DNA of 64,000 nt from Dastarcus helophoroides (GCA_028583605.1 CM053332.1:24799692-24863691), one strand, 5' to 3'; positions 25,063-36,539 are shown, counted from the first letter of the stretch. Notes: a model not told the origin generated them from the sequence alone. A program made the numbers and translations.

Positions 25063-26172
25063 TTCCCGGTGAAACTCCGGTTATTTCCACCTTTTGTTTC
25101 CAACGGAGCGGCTTCATGGCGTAATTGCGAAATTACGCTCGGCTCCATAGGAAGCGAATGTACACAGCTGGAAATCGCATTCTTCAATTATATAAATTAT
25201 CTTATTTATATTTATTGGTCCGCTACCTTACTTAGCTTCTTCATCTACTAAGACCCCGAGGTTGTAACGTTCGTTATCATTTTTCCACGGGTGTCGTGCG
25301 TAAAAGCGACCGAGTTAATGCGTAACCGTCGAATGGGGTTACCGCAGGTGGATCGAGTAAGATAGCGCACAATGGGTAAGGAATTGCATCACCATCGGAC
25401 GTACCTTACCGCGATCTTCGCTTTAGCCGGTAAGAATTCGATGGGGTGAAAGACAGGTGCGCCGCTACACCTGTCCGAAGGGTTTTCAGGGTGCATATGT
25501 TACACCTGAATGGCGATGGGAGCTCTATAGGAGCCGTTACGATGCCCAGGCGCAACAGCGGCAGACGGACCATCAACTCGCCCCGAGAAACAGATTGCAG
25601 CAGACGCTACGTCGGTTAATCCTGCAGCTTGTCCTGAAATTACGATACAGATCAGGTGTCATTTCTGTATATATTTAAATGCGGAAGGATCGACGTTGTG
25701 TTGGTGATAGTTAATCGCATCTGAGTGAGGGGAAGTTTACGATTTTTCTGTCTGTCCATCAAAACTTGTAAATTTCTAAAAATTCAGTTTTCCTGCTTTT
25801 ATAGGTTTTCTTCTCTTATATTGGGGCTTCCCATGTCTCATAAATCAGTCAAGAGCGATACTACTTGACGTTAGATGAAATTTTACGTGGACTTTTTTCT
25901 TCAGACTGGTTCCAATTTCCATGAAATTCAATTTTCCCAGACCTATCGTTAAAGATGTTGATTTTTCTGAAAACACGGAGATTTATTTTATATTTCTAAA
26001 TGCACCAGAACATTCTTTGCATTTCATACCATAGATAATTTCTTCGATTGCTTCTGTGGGTTTGTATTACGATTACAAAATGTGCTTAAATCCATCAAGA
26101 GGCAACAGAAATTTTCAGAAGCGAAAGATTAGAGGGGAGAATTAAAAGAATTCCTGGTTCCTAATGAAGACC
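25063..26172. other. Non-repetitive, GC-richer island, no gene seen
   Basis: This is the most GC-rich stretch of the left half (25060-25700). The open frames at 24997-25251 and 25457-25678 are short, the second lacks an ATG start, and neither has a recognisable domain. An unidentified exon or regulatory DNA is possible but not shown. Confidence 0.4.
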
Positions 26173-26174
26173 AG

Positions 26175-29100
26175 CGATATTTTTCTCTTCATTTTCACCT
26201 TCTTCTTCTCCTCTTATTGCGTCTTCTTTTCTTCCTTCTTCTTCTCGTATTACTTTTTTTTCTAGTTCTGCTGCTTCTCATACTGTTTCTTCTTCTTTTT
26301 TCACCATTTTTTGTGTCCTTCTTCTTCTTTTAGCACTGTTTCTTTTTTTCTTCTTCTCGTTCTGCTTCTTTTTTTTTCTCGTACTGTTTCTTCCTCTTCT
26401 TCTAGGTCTTCCTCTTTTTCTAGTTCTTTCTCTTCTTCTAGTTCTTCCTCTTCTTATTTTTCCTGTACTATTTCTTCTTCTTTTTCTTTTCTTCTTTTTC
26501 TTCTTCTTCTTTTTTTTCTTCTTATTCTTTTTCTTCGTCTTCTTTTTCTTCTTCTTCTTTTTCTTCTTCTTCTTCTTTTTCATCTTCTTCTTCTTTTTCT
26601 TGTTCTTCTTCTTCTTCTCGTATTGCTTCTTCTTTTTTTTGTATTTTTTTAATTTTCTTTTTCTGATTATTTTTATTCTCGTACTGTTTCTTCCTCTTCT
26701 TATAGTTCTTTCGCTTCTTCTTTTTTCTGTTCTATTTCTTCTTCTTTTTTCTTCAATTTTTTTTTATTTCTTTTGTCGCTTTGCTTTTTTTATTCTCGTA
26801 CTGTCTCTTCCCCTCCTTTTAGTTCTTCCGCTTCTTCTTTTTCCTGTTCTATTTCTTTTTCTTCTTCTAGTATTGCTTCTTCTTTTTTCTTTAATTCATT
26901 TTTATTTTCTTTTTCTTATTCTGATTCTTCTTATTCTAGTACTGTTTTTTCCTCTTCTTATAGTTCTTCCGCTTTCTTTTTCCCGTTCTGCTTCTTCCTT
27001 TTTTGTACTGCTTCTTCTTCTTCTCGTTCTTCTTTTCCTTGTTCTATTCCTTTTTTTCTCATTTGCTTCTTCTTTTCCTAGTTCTATTTCTTCCTCTTCT
27101 TTGCCTCCTTAACCTTCTCCTTTTTTTTCTTGCTCTCGTATTGCTTCGCCTTGGTTTTTCTCTCTTCTTTCTCTTGTTCTGTTTATTTAAATTCTTCTTT
27201 TCGTAATGCTTCTTCTTGTTGTTTTTTTCTCGTTCTTTTTCTTGTTTTTCGTCTTTTCCTCGTTATATTTCTTTTTCTTTTTCTCATTTACTTCTTCTGG
27301 TTCTTTTTTCCTCGTTCTATTTTTTCTTCGCCTCCTTGTCCTTCTTCTTTTTCTTCTTATTTTTCTCGTATTACTTCTTCTTCTTTTTTCGTTCTGCTTC
27401 TTATTCTCGTATTGCTTCTGCTCTTCTTATAGTTCTTCCGCTTCTTCTTTTTCCTGTTCTATTTCTTCTTCTTCTCGTATCGCTTCTTTTTTTCTTTAAT
27501 TCTTTTTTATTTCCTTTTTCTCGTTCTGCTTCTTTTTCTTTTTGTACTGCTTCCTCTCGTTCTTCTTTTCCTCGTTCTATTCCTTTTTGTTTTCTCATTT
27601 GCTTATTCTTAGCCTGGTTCTATTTTTTCTTCGTCTTTGTCCCTTTTACCTTCTTTTTTTTTTGTCTTCTTACTCTTGTATCGCTTCTTCTTCTTTTTCT
27701 CGTCCTGTTTCTGCTTCTTTTCGTTTTTCTTTTTTTTCTCGTTCCATTCCTTTTTCTTTTTCTCGTTTACTTCTTCACGTTTTTTTCCTCGTTGTACTTT
27801 TTCTTCTTCGTCTCCTTGTCCTTCTTCTTTTTCTTTTTCTTCTACTCGTATTACTTCTTCTTTTTTCGTTCTGCTTCTTATTCTCGTACTGGTTCCTCCT
27901 CTTCTTCTAGTTTTTCCGCTTTTTCTTTTTCATGTTCTATTTTTTCTTCTTCTCGTATTACTTCTTTTTTTTTTCTTTAATTCTTTTTTATTTTCTTTTT
28001 CTCGTTCTGTTTCTTCTTATTCTCGTACTGTTTCTTCCTCTTCTTCTAGTTCTCTCGCTTTTTCTTTTTCCTGTTCTATTTCTTCTTCTTCTTCTTCTTC
28101 TCGTATTGCTTCTTTTTTTTCTTTATTTCTTTCTTATTTATTTTTTTTCGTTCTGCTTCTTTTTCTTTTTGTACTGGTTCTTCTTCTTTTTCTCGTTCTG
28201 CTTTTTTCCTGGTTCTTTTCCTTTTTTTATTTGCTTCTTCTTTTTCTGGTTCTATTTCTTCTTCCTATTCTTCTTTGTCCCTTTTACCTTCTCCTTTTTT
28301 TTTCTTGCTCTTGTGTTGCTTCTTCTTCTTTTTCTCTCTTCTTTTTCTCGTTCTGTTTATTTTTACTCTTCTTTTTGTACTGCTTCTTCTTGTTCTGTTT
28401 TTCTCATTCTATTTCTTCGTCTTTTTCCCGTTTTTCTTCTTTTTTTCGTTCTATTTTTTCTTCTTCGTCTCTTTGTTCTTCTTCTTCTCGTATTACTTCT
28501 TCTTTTTTCGTTCTGCTCATACTGTTTCCTCCTCTTCTTCTAGATCTTCCTCTTCTTCTTTTTCCTGTTCTATTTCTTCTTCTTCTCGTATTACTTCTTC
28601 TTTTTTCGTTCTGCTCATACTGTTTCCTCCTCTTCTTCTAGATCTTCCTCTTCTTCTTTTTCCTGTTCTATTTCTTCTTCTTTTCGTATTACTTCTTTTT
28701 TTCCTTTAATTCTTTTTTATTTTCTTCGTTCTGCTTCGTCTTATTCTCGTGCTGTTTCTTCCTTTTCTTCGATTTCTTTCGCTCCCTCTTTTTCCTGTTC
28801 TATTTTTTCTTATCGTATTGCTTCTCTGCTTTTCTTTAATCCTTTTTTATTTTCTTTTTCTTGTTCTGTGTCTTCTTTTTCTCGTACTGTTTCTTCCTCT
28901 TCTTCGAGTTCTTCCGCTTTTTCTTTTTCGTGTTATATTTCTTCTTCGAGTTCTTCCACTTCTTCATTTTCCTGTTCTATTTCTTCTTCTTCTTCTTCTC
29001 GTATTTTTTCTTTAATTCTTTTTTACTTTCTTTTTTTACGTTCTGCTTCTTTTTATTCTCGAACTGTTTCTTCCTCTTCTTCTAGTTTCGTTCGTTTCTT

Positions 29101-32100
29101 CTTTTTCCTGCTCTATTTCTATTTCTTCTCGTATTTTTTCTTTTTTTCTTTAATGCTTTTTTATTTTCTTTTTCCCGTTCTGCTTCCTCTTCTTTTTGTA
29201 CTGCTTCTTATTCTCGTTCTTTTTCTTTTTCTTGTTCTATTCCCTTTTTTCCCATTTGCCTTTTCTTTTCCTGGTTCTATTTCTTCTTCTTCTTTGTCTC
29301 CTTTACCTTCTCCTTTTTTTCTTGCTCTCGTATTTGCTTCTTCTTTTTCTTTTTTTCTCTCTTCTTTTTCTCGGTCTGATTATTTTTATTCTTCTTTTCG
29401 TACTGCTTCTTCTTGTTGTTCTTCTTTTTCTCGTTCTATTTCTTCTTCTCGTATTTCTTTTTTTCCTCGTTCTATTCCTTTTTCTTTGTCTCGTTTGCTT
29501 TCTCTCGTTCTTTTTTCCTCGTTCTACTTTTTCTTCTTCGTCTCTTTGTCCTTCTCCTTTTTCTTCTTTTTCTTCTTCTCGTATTACTTCTTTTTTCGTT
29601 CTGCTTCTTATTATCGTACTGTTTCCTCCTCTTCTCCTAGATCTTCCACTTCTTCTTTTTCTTGTTCTATTTCTTCTTCTTCACGTATTACTTTTTTCCT
29701 TTAATTCTTTTTTATTTTCTTTTCCTCGTTCTGCTTCTTCTTATTCTCGTGCTGTTTCTTCCTTCTCTTTGCTTCCTCTTCTTCCTGTTCTATTTCTTCT
29801 TATCGTATTGCTTCTCCTTTTTTCTTTAACTCTTTTTTATTTTCTTTTTCTCGTTCTGCTTCTTCTTATTGTCGTACTGTTTCTTCCTCTTCTTCGAGTT
29901 CTTTCGCTTCTTCTTTTTTGTGTTATATTTCTTCTTTTTCTAGTTCTTTCGTTTCTTTATTTTCCTGTTCTATTTCATCTTCTTCTTATATTGCTTTTTC
30001 GTTTTCTTTAATTCCGTTTTATTTTCCTTTTCTGGTTTTGCTTTTTTTTATTCTCGTACTGTTTTGTTCTCTTCTTCGAGTTCTTCCGCTTCTTCATTTT
30101 CCTGTTCTATTTTATCTTCTTCTTATATTGCTTCTTTGTTTTCTTTAATTCCTTTTTATTTTCTTTTTCTCGTTCTGCTTTTTTTATTCTCGTACTGTTT
30201 CTTTCTCTTCTTCGAGTTATTACTCTTCTTCATATTCCTGTTCTATTTCTTTTTCTTCTTCTCCTATTGCTTTTTCTTTTTTATTTTCTTTTTCCCGTTC
30301 TCCTTTTTTTATTCAGGTACCGTTTTTTCTTTTTTTCTAGTTCTTTCGCTTCTTTTTTTTTTGTTCTATGTCTTTTTTTTTCTTCTCGTATTGCTTCTTC
30401 TTTTGTTCTTTAATTCTTTTTAATTTTCTTTTTCTCGTTCTTTCTTCTTATTCTCGTACTCTTTCTTCCTCTTCTGCTAGTTTTTCCACTTTTTCCTTTT
30501 TATGTTCTATTTCTTCGTCTTCTTCTCGTATTGCTTCTTCTTTTTTCTTTAATTCTATTTTTATTTTTTTTCGTTCTGCTTCTTCCTCTTTTTGTACTGC
30601 TTCTTCTTCTTGTTTTTTTTTCTTTCCTCGTTCTATTCCTGTCTCTTTTTCTCATTTGCTTCTTCTTTTCCTGGTTCTATTTCTTTTTCTTATTTGTCTC
30701 CTTTACCTTCTCCTTTTTCTTCTTCTTGCTGTCGTATTGCTTCTTCTGCTTTTTTCTCTTCTTTTTCTCGTTCTGTTTATTGTTCTTCTTTTTTTCCTAC
30801 TGCTTCTTCTTGTTGTTCTTCTTTTTCTCGTTCTATTTCTCCTTCTCGTTTTTCTTCTTTTCCCGTTTCCCTTTTTCTTTTTCTCGTTTGCTTCTTCTCG
30901 TTCTTATTTCCACGTTTTATTTTTTTTCTTTGTCTGCTTGTCCTTTTTCTTTTTCTCCTTCTTCTTCTCGTATTACTTTTTCTTTTTTCGTTTTGTTTCT
31001 TATTCTCGTACTGTTTCCTCCTCTTCTTCTAGTTCTTTCGCTTCTTCTTTTTCCTGTTCTATTTCTTCTTCTCGTATTGCTTTTTCTTTTTATATTGCTT
31101 TTTTAAATTTTTCTTCTTTTCCTTGTTTTATTGCTTTTTCTTTTTCTCATTTGCTTTTTTTTTTTCTAATTCTATTTATTTTCCTTCTTTGTCTCCTTTA
31201 CCTTCTTCTCTTTCTTCTTCTTGCTCTTGTATTGCTTCTTCTTCTTTATTTTTCTCTCTGTTTTTTTCTCGTTCTGTTTATTTTTATTCTTCGTTTAGTG
31301 CTGCTTCTGCTTGTTGTTGTTCCTTTTTTCGTTCTATTTCTTCTTCTCGATTTTCTTCTTTTCGTTTTTCTTCTTTTGCTCGTTCTATTCCTTTTTCTTT
31401 TTATTGTTTGCTTCTTCTCGTTCTTTTTTCTCGTTCTACTTTTTCTTCGTCTCCTTGTCCTTCTTTTTCTTCTTCTTCTTCTCATATTACTTCTACTTTT
31501 TTTTCGTTCTGCTTCTCATTCTCCTACTGTTTCCTCCTCTTCTCCTAGATCTTCCACTTCTTCTTTTTCCTGTTCTATTTCTTCCTTTTCTCATTTTTTT
31601 TCTTTTCCTCGTTCTATTCCTTTTTCTTTTTCTCATTTGCTTTTTTATCGGGTTCTATTTCTTCTTCTTTGTCTCCTTCACCTTCCCCTTTTTCTTCTTC
31701 TTGCTCTCGTATTGCTTCTACTTTTTCTTCTTTTATGTCTCTTCTTTTTCTTGTTTTGTTTACTTTTTTTTCATATTCTCGTACTGCTTATTTCTTTTTT
31801 TTCGTTCTATTTCTTCTTCTTGTTCTTCTTTTTTTCCTTGTTCTATTCCTTTTTCTCTTTTTTCGTAGCTTCTTCTGGTTCTTTTTTTTTCTTGTTTTGT
31901 TTCTTCTTCTTCTTCTATGTCCTTCTTTTTTTATTCTTCTCATATTACTTTTACTTTTCGTATTGCTTCTTCTTCTTCTTTGTTCGCTGTGCTTCTTTTT
32001 TTGTACTGCTTCTTTTTTCTTTTTTTTTTCGTTTTTCTCGTTCTATTTCTTCTTCTCGTTCTTCTTATTTTCCTTGTTCCATTCCTTTTTCTTGTTTCCT

Positions 32101-32150
32101 TCTTCTTCTCGTTCTTCTTTTTCTCGTTCCATTTCTTCTTGCATTTTATT
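26175..32150 (+). repeat. About 6-kb polypyrimidine tract with higher-order structure
   Basis: The plus strand is almost entirely C and T, dominated by TTC/TCT steps. Sparse purines fall in recurring words: TCTCGTACTGTTTCTTCC, TAGTTCTTCCGCTTC, TTCCTGTTCTATTTC, TCTCGTATTGCTTC and TTTAATTCTTTTTTATTTTC, in that order, repeated many times. Two neighbouring copies at about 28455-28700 are nearly identical. Very long open frames (up to 606 codons, 30368-32188) exist because stop codons need purines; their products are only F, L, S and similar residues and are not genes. Confidence 0.95.
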
Positions 32151-32528
32151 CGAGCAAAAAAAACATTCTTTGTTGGTTTACTTTTTAAAATTGTTTTGAA
32201 TGACAATTTCATAGAATTGTGGCGAAATGTCCGTAATTTCTTTCGATCTCGAGCACCGTCGACGTTTCAGCTTCGTATGGGCCACTGTGCGCCCGTATTA
32301 TAAGTGAGCAACGTTCCTCCATTGGTCCATTGGTAATTAACAGGTTTATTACGAGAGATTATCGCATGACTTTATCTAAAGTAATTTCAATGCTAATTGA
32401 TTTTATGTGAATCGTGTCTTCCTCTGGGTAGCGGCTTCTCGCGCGCTCGATTTCGTCCCCATTCATGACGAAACACGAATGGCATGCATTCTAACATACA
32501 AAAATTTCAAGATTGAGTGTAAATACCA
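32151..32528. other. Non-repetitive spacer, no gene seen
   Basis: Unique sequence between the pyrimidine tract and the 32.5-kb element. Nothing coding or structural was recognised. Confidence 0.4.
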
Positions 32529-32539
32529 CCTTATGATTT

Positions 32540-32787
32540 TTGATGGAACGGACTGGTCCTTGGTTATCTTAAAAAATTGAAACACAGAACTTGTTTCCTG
32601 AAACCAAGAAAAATTAAAAAACACAACAAAGGTTACTGGCTAACGCGTTTCGACAGCCAAGCTGTCATCTTCAGAGAGAAACTGTTTCTCTCTGAAGATG
32701 ACAGCTTGGCTGTCGAAACGCGTTAGAGCAAGCTTTGTTGTGTTTTTTAATTTTTCTTGGTTTCAGGGAACAAGTTCTGTGTTTCAA
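32540..32787. mobile_element. Palindromic retroposed element with two inverted hammerhead-like cores
   Basis: The 11-bp target duplication CCTTATGATTT lies at 32529-32539 and 32788-32798. The 248-bp element is nearly one inverted repeat: perfect 43-bp arms at 32640-32682 and 32684-32726 around a single T, with outer parts also matching (AAAAAACACAACAAAG and its complement). Plus-strand core: CTCT 32688-32691, CTGAAGA 32692-32698, stem GACAGC/GCTGTC 32700-32705 and 32709-32714, GAAA 32715-32718, ACGCGT 32718-32723, T, AGAG 32725-32728. The minus-strand core mirrors it (CTGAAGA at 32668-32674). The left part carries GGAACGGACTGGTCCTTGG, as at 19.5 kb. This is the best-preserved copy in the window. 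Confidence 0.85.
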
Positions 32788-32894
32788 CCTTATGATTTGT
32801 GTCGAAACATCGGTCTCTTATGCAAGAAAACCTGCTTGATAAATTTTACAACTTGCAAATGTGTAAAGCTGATAGCATCGTAACTGTAAAAAGT

Positions 32895-33060
32895 AATTGG
32901 CAGGCGAATATGCCGATGCAAAACCGTTGTCAGGCGAATATGCCGAGGCAAAACCGTTAGTAGGCGAATATGGCGATGCAAAATCGTTGACAGGCGAATA
33001 TGCCGATGCAAAACCGTTGGTAGGCGAATATGCTGATGCAAAACCGTGGGCAGGCGTACT
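32895..33060 (+). repeat. 30-bp tandem repeat, 5 copies, inside a displaced GGCAGGCG-satellite copy
   Basis: Five 30-bp units start with AGGCGAATATGCCGATGC and end AAAACCGTTGTC or a variant. The first is preceded by AATTGGC (32896-32902) and the last runs into GGGCAGGCGTACTTAAATTC. The flank to about 33180 (CTTGAAACTGG, TAGCACATTAGATAC, TAATGACAGGCC) resembles one unit of the 231-bp satellite at 44-50 kb. Because 30 is divisible by 3, one plus frame reads as ten-residue repeats (GEYADAKPL-like) and one minus frame as GFASAYSPTN-like repeats. I treat both as by-products. Confidence 0.85.
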
Positions 33061-33180
33061 TAAATTCGTCAGAACAACTTGAAACTGGTGTAGCACATTA
33101 GATACTCTCAGTAATGTGTGTTGGTGTAATGACAGGCCCTTTGAATGCATCGTAATTGGACAGCGAAAGAAAAATGGCAT

Positions 33181-33529
33181 TTATCAGATATTATTTGATG
33201 AGAAGCGAGATCACTAAAAACGAGTCATCGAACACTATGACTTCTAAGGGGAACTTTATATATTGTCTCGCTGCTGAAGTATAAGACGACCATAATAAGA
33301 GCAGCTCACGCAAAGTTCAATTAAGACCTTAATGTTGGTTCTATGCAAATTAGATCGGGACTATTCAAGATTTATACATTCAGCTTCTGCATCGTTTTCA
33401 TGTTTCTCAGATAACCTATCGCGAGAAGAGTATGATTCACAATTTAATTTAAGGACGACATTTTTATCTCAGCAGCGTAAAGTAGCGTAGAGACTGAGGC
33501 ACCTTTTAAAATCTACATGTCTTTGTATT
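33181..33529. other. Non-repetitive spacer, no gene seen
   Basis: Unique sequence with no open frame or structure of note. Confidence 0.4.
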
Positions 33530-34605
33530 TTAAAATAAATACCAATTTTGTTTAGTGGTACACACGTAAATGATTAATTTAAAACAGTTTTGTTGCCTAA
33601 TGGATCATTGAAATCTCCGGGCTTATTGCTTAATCAACCGTTGAAGTCTCCACTTCTTTTATATGTGTATTGATATAAACAAGTCAAATTTGCATCTATA
33701 ACTTTTGTTAACACAGTTTCATGCAGATTTACGGGACGAAATGGGCTAAAATCCTTATTTTGTTTAGTGGTACACACATAAATGATTAATTGAAAACAGT
33801 TTTGTTGCCTAATGGATCATTGAAATCTCCGGGTTTATTGCTTAATCAACCGTTGAAGTCTCCACTTCTTTTATACGTGTATTGATATAAACAAGTCAAA
33901 TCTGCATCTATAACTTTTGTTAACACAGTTTCATGCAGATTTACGGGACGAAATGGGCTAAAATCCTTATTTTGCTTAGTGGTACACACGTAAATGATTA
34001 ATTGAAAACAGTTTTGTCGCCTAATGGATCATTGAAATCTCCGAGTTTATTGCTTAATCAACCGTTGAAGTCTCCACTTCTTTTACACGTGTATTGATAT
34101 AAACAAGTCAAATCAGCATCTATAACTTTTGTTAACACAGTTTCATGCAGATTTACGGGACGAAATGGGCTAAAATCGTTATTTTGTTTAGTGGTACACA
34201 CATAAATGATTAATTGAAAACAGTTTTGTTGCCTAATGGATCATTGAAATCTCCGAGTTTAGTGCTTAATCAACTGTTGAAGTCTCCACTTCTTTTATAC
34301 GTGTATTGATATAAACAAGTCAAATCTGCATCTATAACTTTTGTTAACACATTTTCATGCAGATTTATGGGACGAAATGGGCTAAAATCCTTATTTTGTT
34401 TAGTGGTACACACATAAATGATTAATTAAAAACAGTTTTGTTGCCTAATGGATCATTGAAATCTCCGGGTTTATTGCTTAATCAACTGTTGAAGTCTCCA
34501 ATTCTTTTATATGGATATTGATGTAAACAAGTTAAATCTTCATCTATAACTTTTGTTAACATAGTTTCGTGCAGATTAACGGGACGAAACGGGCTAAAAT
34601 CCTTA
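33530..34605 (-). repeat. Satellite array, 212-bp unit, 5 copies
   Basis: GTTTAGTGGTACACAC (one copy GCTTAG) starts at 33550, 33762, 33974, 34186 and 34398, an exact 212-bp period. Each unit holds the 33-bp module as an inverted dimer (TTGCCTAATGGATCATTG ... TCAACCGTTGAAGTCTCC). It also holds AACTTTTGTTAACACAG and GGGACGAAATGGGCTAAAAT. Copies differ by only a few bases. Confidence 0.95.
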
Positions 34606-34683
34606 AATTTTCATATGTATATGAAAATCACTCGTTTTTTCTTCTTCCCGTATAGGGTGATTTAAAGACGAAAGTGAAGTAAA

Positions 34684-34813
34684 ATGAAGATGAAAGTGAG
34701 TGAAGATGAAAGTGAGTGAAGATGATAGTGAGTGAAGATGAAAGTGAGTGAAGATGAAAGTGAGTGAAGATGAAAGTAAGTGAAGATAAAAGTGAGTGAA
34801 GATGAAAATGAGT
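34684..34813 (+). repeat. 16-bp minisatellite
   Basis: About eight copies of GTGAGTGAAGATGAAA with single-base variants (GATAGT, GTAAGT, GATAAA). Purine-rich on the plus strand. Confidence 0.9.
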
Positions 34814-34829
34814 TTACAGACAAATGATA

Positions 34830-36239
34830 AAATGGCATCTCTCCACTGCTCAGAAAGTGGCAGCTTGCCCTGATATACCAAATTTGCTTTGGCAGTCGAA
34901 TGTTGCGAAAGCTTTCGCCCCTAGATGGCGCATCCCAAGTCCGATGAATCGTCCGCCGAAGGCAGGATGTGCAGCTGTACTAACGTGCGCCTGGACTGAA
35001 TATTAAATATCCGTCTTTATTTTCACTATCGCTGCTCCGAATTGGAACTGCGGTTAAATTATTTATCGCTGGCGGAGGCTCTGACAGCTCCTGAGAACTT
35101 GAGTGGAGATTATATGCGTACGTTGGCGTCATAAAGTAGTAGACAGTGACATTCGTGGCCGTTCTCTGATTATGCAGTCTGCTGGCTGATACAGTTTACA
35201 TCTTACTCGGGGTCTTCGTGTAGTTGAGTTCCAACCAATCATTGCAATAACTTCGTTACATTGTCTGCATAGCGCATGGAATAACCATGAATGAGCTCTC
35301 GGTTCCCACTCTCGACTCGGGGGAGATGTCGACCGAGGGCGCCGAATGCAGTCTCTTTGGTATTCAGCACTGAAGATCGTAATTGATTGTTCCTTGCAAA
35401 AAGTCGTCGGCTAGTGGGAATTAGCAGATAACTAACTAAAAATCGAATAGTAGTCGCGCTTCACTACTTCTGTAGATATCTCCTCCGGGGGCACCATCTC
35501 TGGAGCGTAGGCGGTAACGGCAGGTCAAAATAAAATGTTCGTTTTATTCCTATGGAATTTAATGGAGAACATCGGTGTAGTTAGGTGGATGAACCAATCA
35601 ATACATTCAGTCAACGAATCAACCACATTCAGTTGCAGTGATGGTCAGTTTTTTTTTGTTATTTTTATTTTCGTGCTGTTATAACTAAAGCAAAGATTTT
35701 TTGCGACTGCGATTAATCATCTAAGTGGAGCGTTCTTTATGAAGTCATTTTGTCAACAGAATGCGGGTAATAAGCTCGCCGCAGCTTGAGCTTTCGGTGG
35801 AAGACTAAGCGCTAATTACGAATTATCAACAGGAAATTAATCGAAGGTTCGCATCTAGGTAATGATTGGTGGTAGATGTCGATCTGGAATGGAGAACTAA
35901 TACGATTACTGACGTTTAATACGCAGCAATGAGTTTGAAAAGCAATCATATGGAACCGGGAAAATGCCCACTCGGTGCGACCTTAGAGATATCTCGCACT
36001 CGCCGTTTTGTGCTAATTATTATTCCTTGTTTTTATAAGAGTAATTTTCTATAATTATTACCTTAGCGTTGCATATGTATCAGATTCATGGAAAGGTTTT
36101 CGAAGATATCATTCATGCTTGGGACTTTTTTAGTGTTAAATAGTATTATTATTATTACATTGTTGAACTCATTGCGTTGGTAATTGTCCCTTTGATTTCT
36201 AATGTAAGCAATTGCGAAATAATTACGCGAGATCTTGCG
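34830..36239. other. Non-repetitive island, no gene seen
   Basis: A 1.4-kb stretch of relatively GC-rich, non-repetitive DNA. No frame longer than about 60 codons and no recognisable domain. It ends at the target duplication of the hAT-like element. A short ATT run lies at about 36143. Confidence 0.45.
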
Positions 36240-36539
36240 TTACGTTTCAGGCACGTAGCCAGGGGGGGAGTCCAAGGGGTCCGGACCCTCCCCGAAATGA
36301 ATATTCCCCAAAAAATTTACGATGATACGAATTGAAATATCAGTAGAAAAACCGCTGGTTGTGTATTTACGCATATAAATAATTTTTGAAATTGCCAACT
36401 ATTGAGCTTATGATAAGCAAAATAGCCATGTAGACATTTTAATAAAAATTGGCAATGAGCTCAAGGCTTCCCAATACATGCATCAACCATTTTACAATTT
36501 AATATTGACCCTTAGCAGTAGGCTACGTTCAGTAATTTC

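Noticed and set aside
26311..32199. Very long plus-strand open frames (up to 606 codons) and lysine/arginine-rich minus-strand frames
   Set aside because: They lie in the polypyrimidine tract, where stop codons are rare because they need purines. The products are monotonous F/L/S or K/R/E strings in several frames at once, with no domain.
32818..33180. 120-codon minus-strand frame with GFASAYSPTN decapeptide repeats, resembling a structural or cuticle-like protein
   Set aside because: The repeats are a 30-bp expansion within a displaced satellite unit, and 30 bp keeps any frame open. The flanks align with non-coding satellite and there is no signal peptide.
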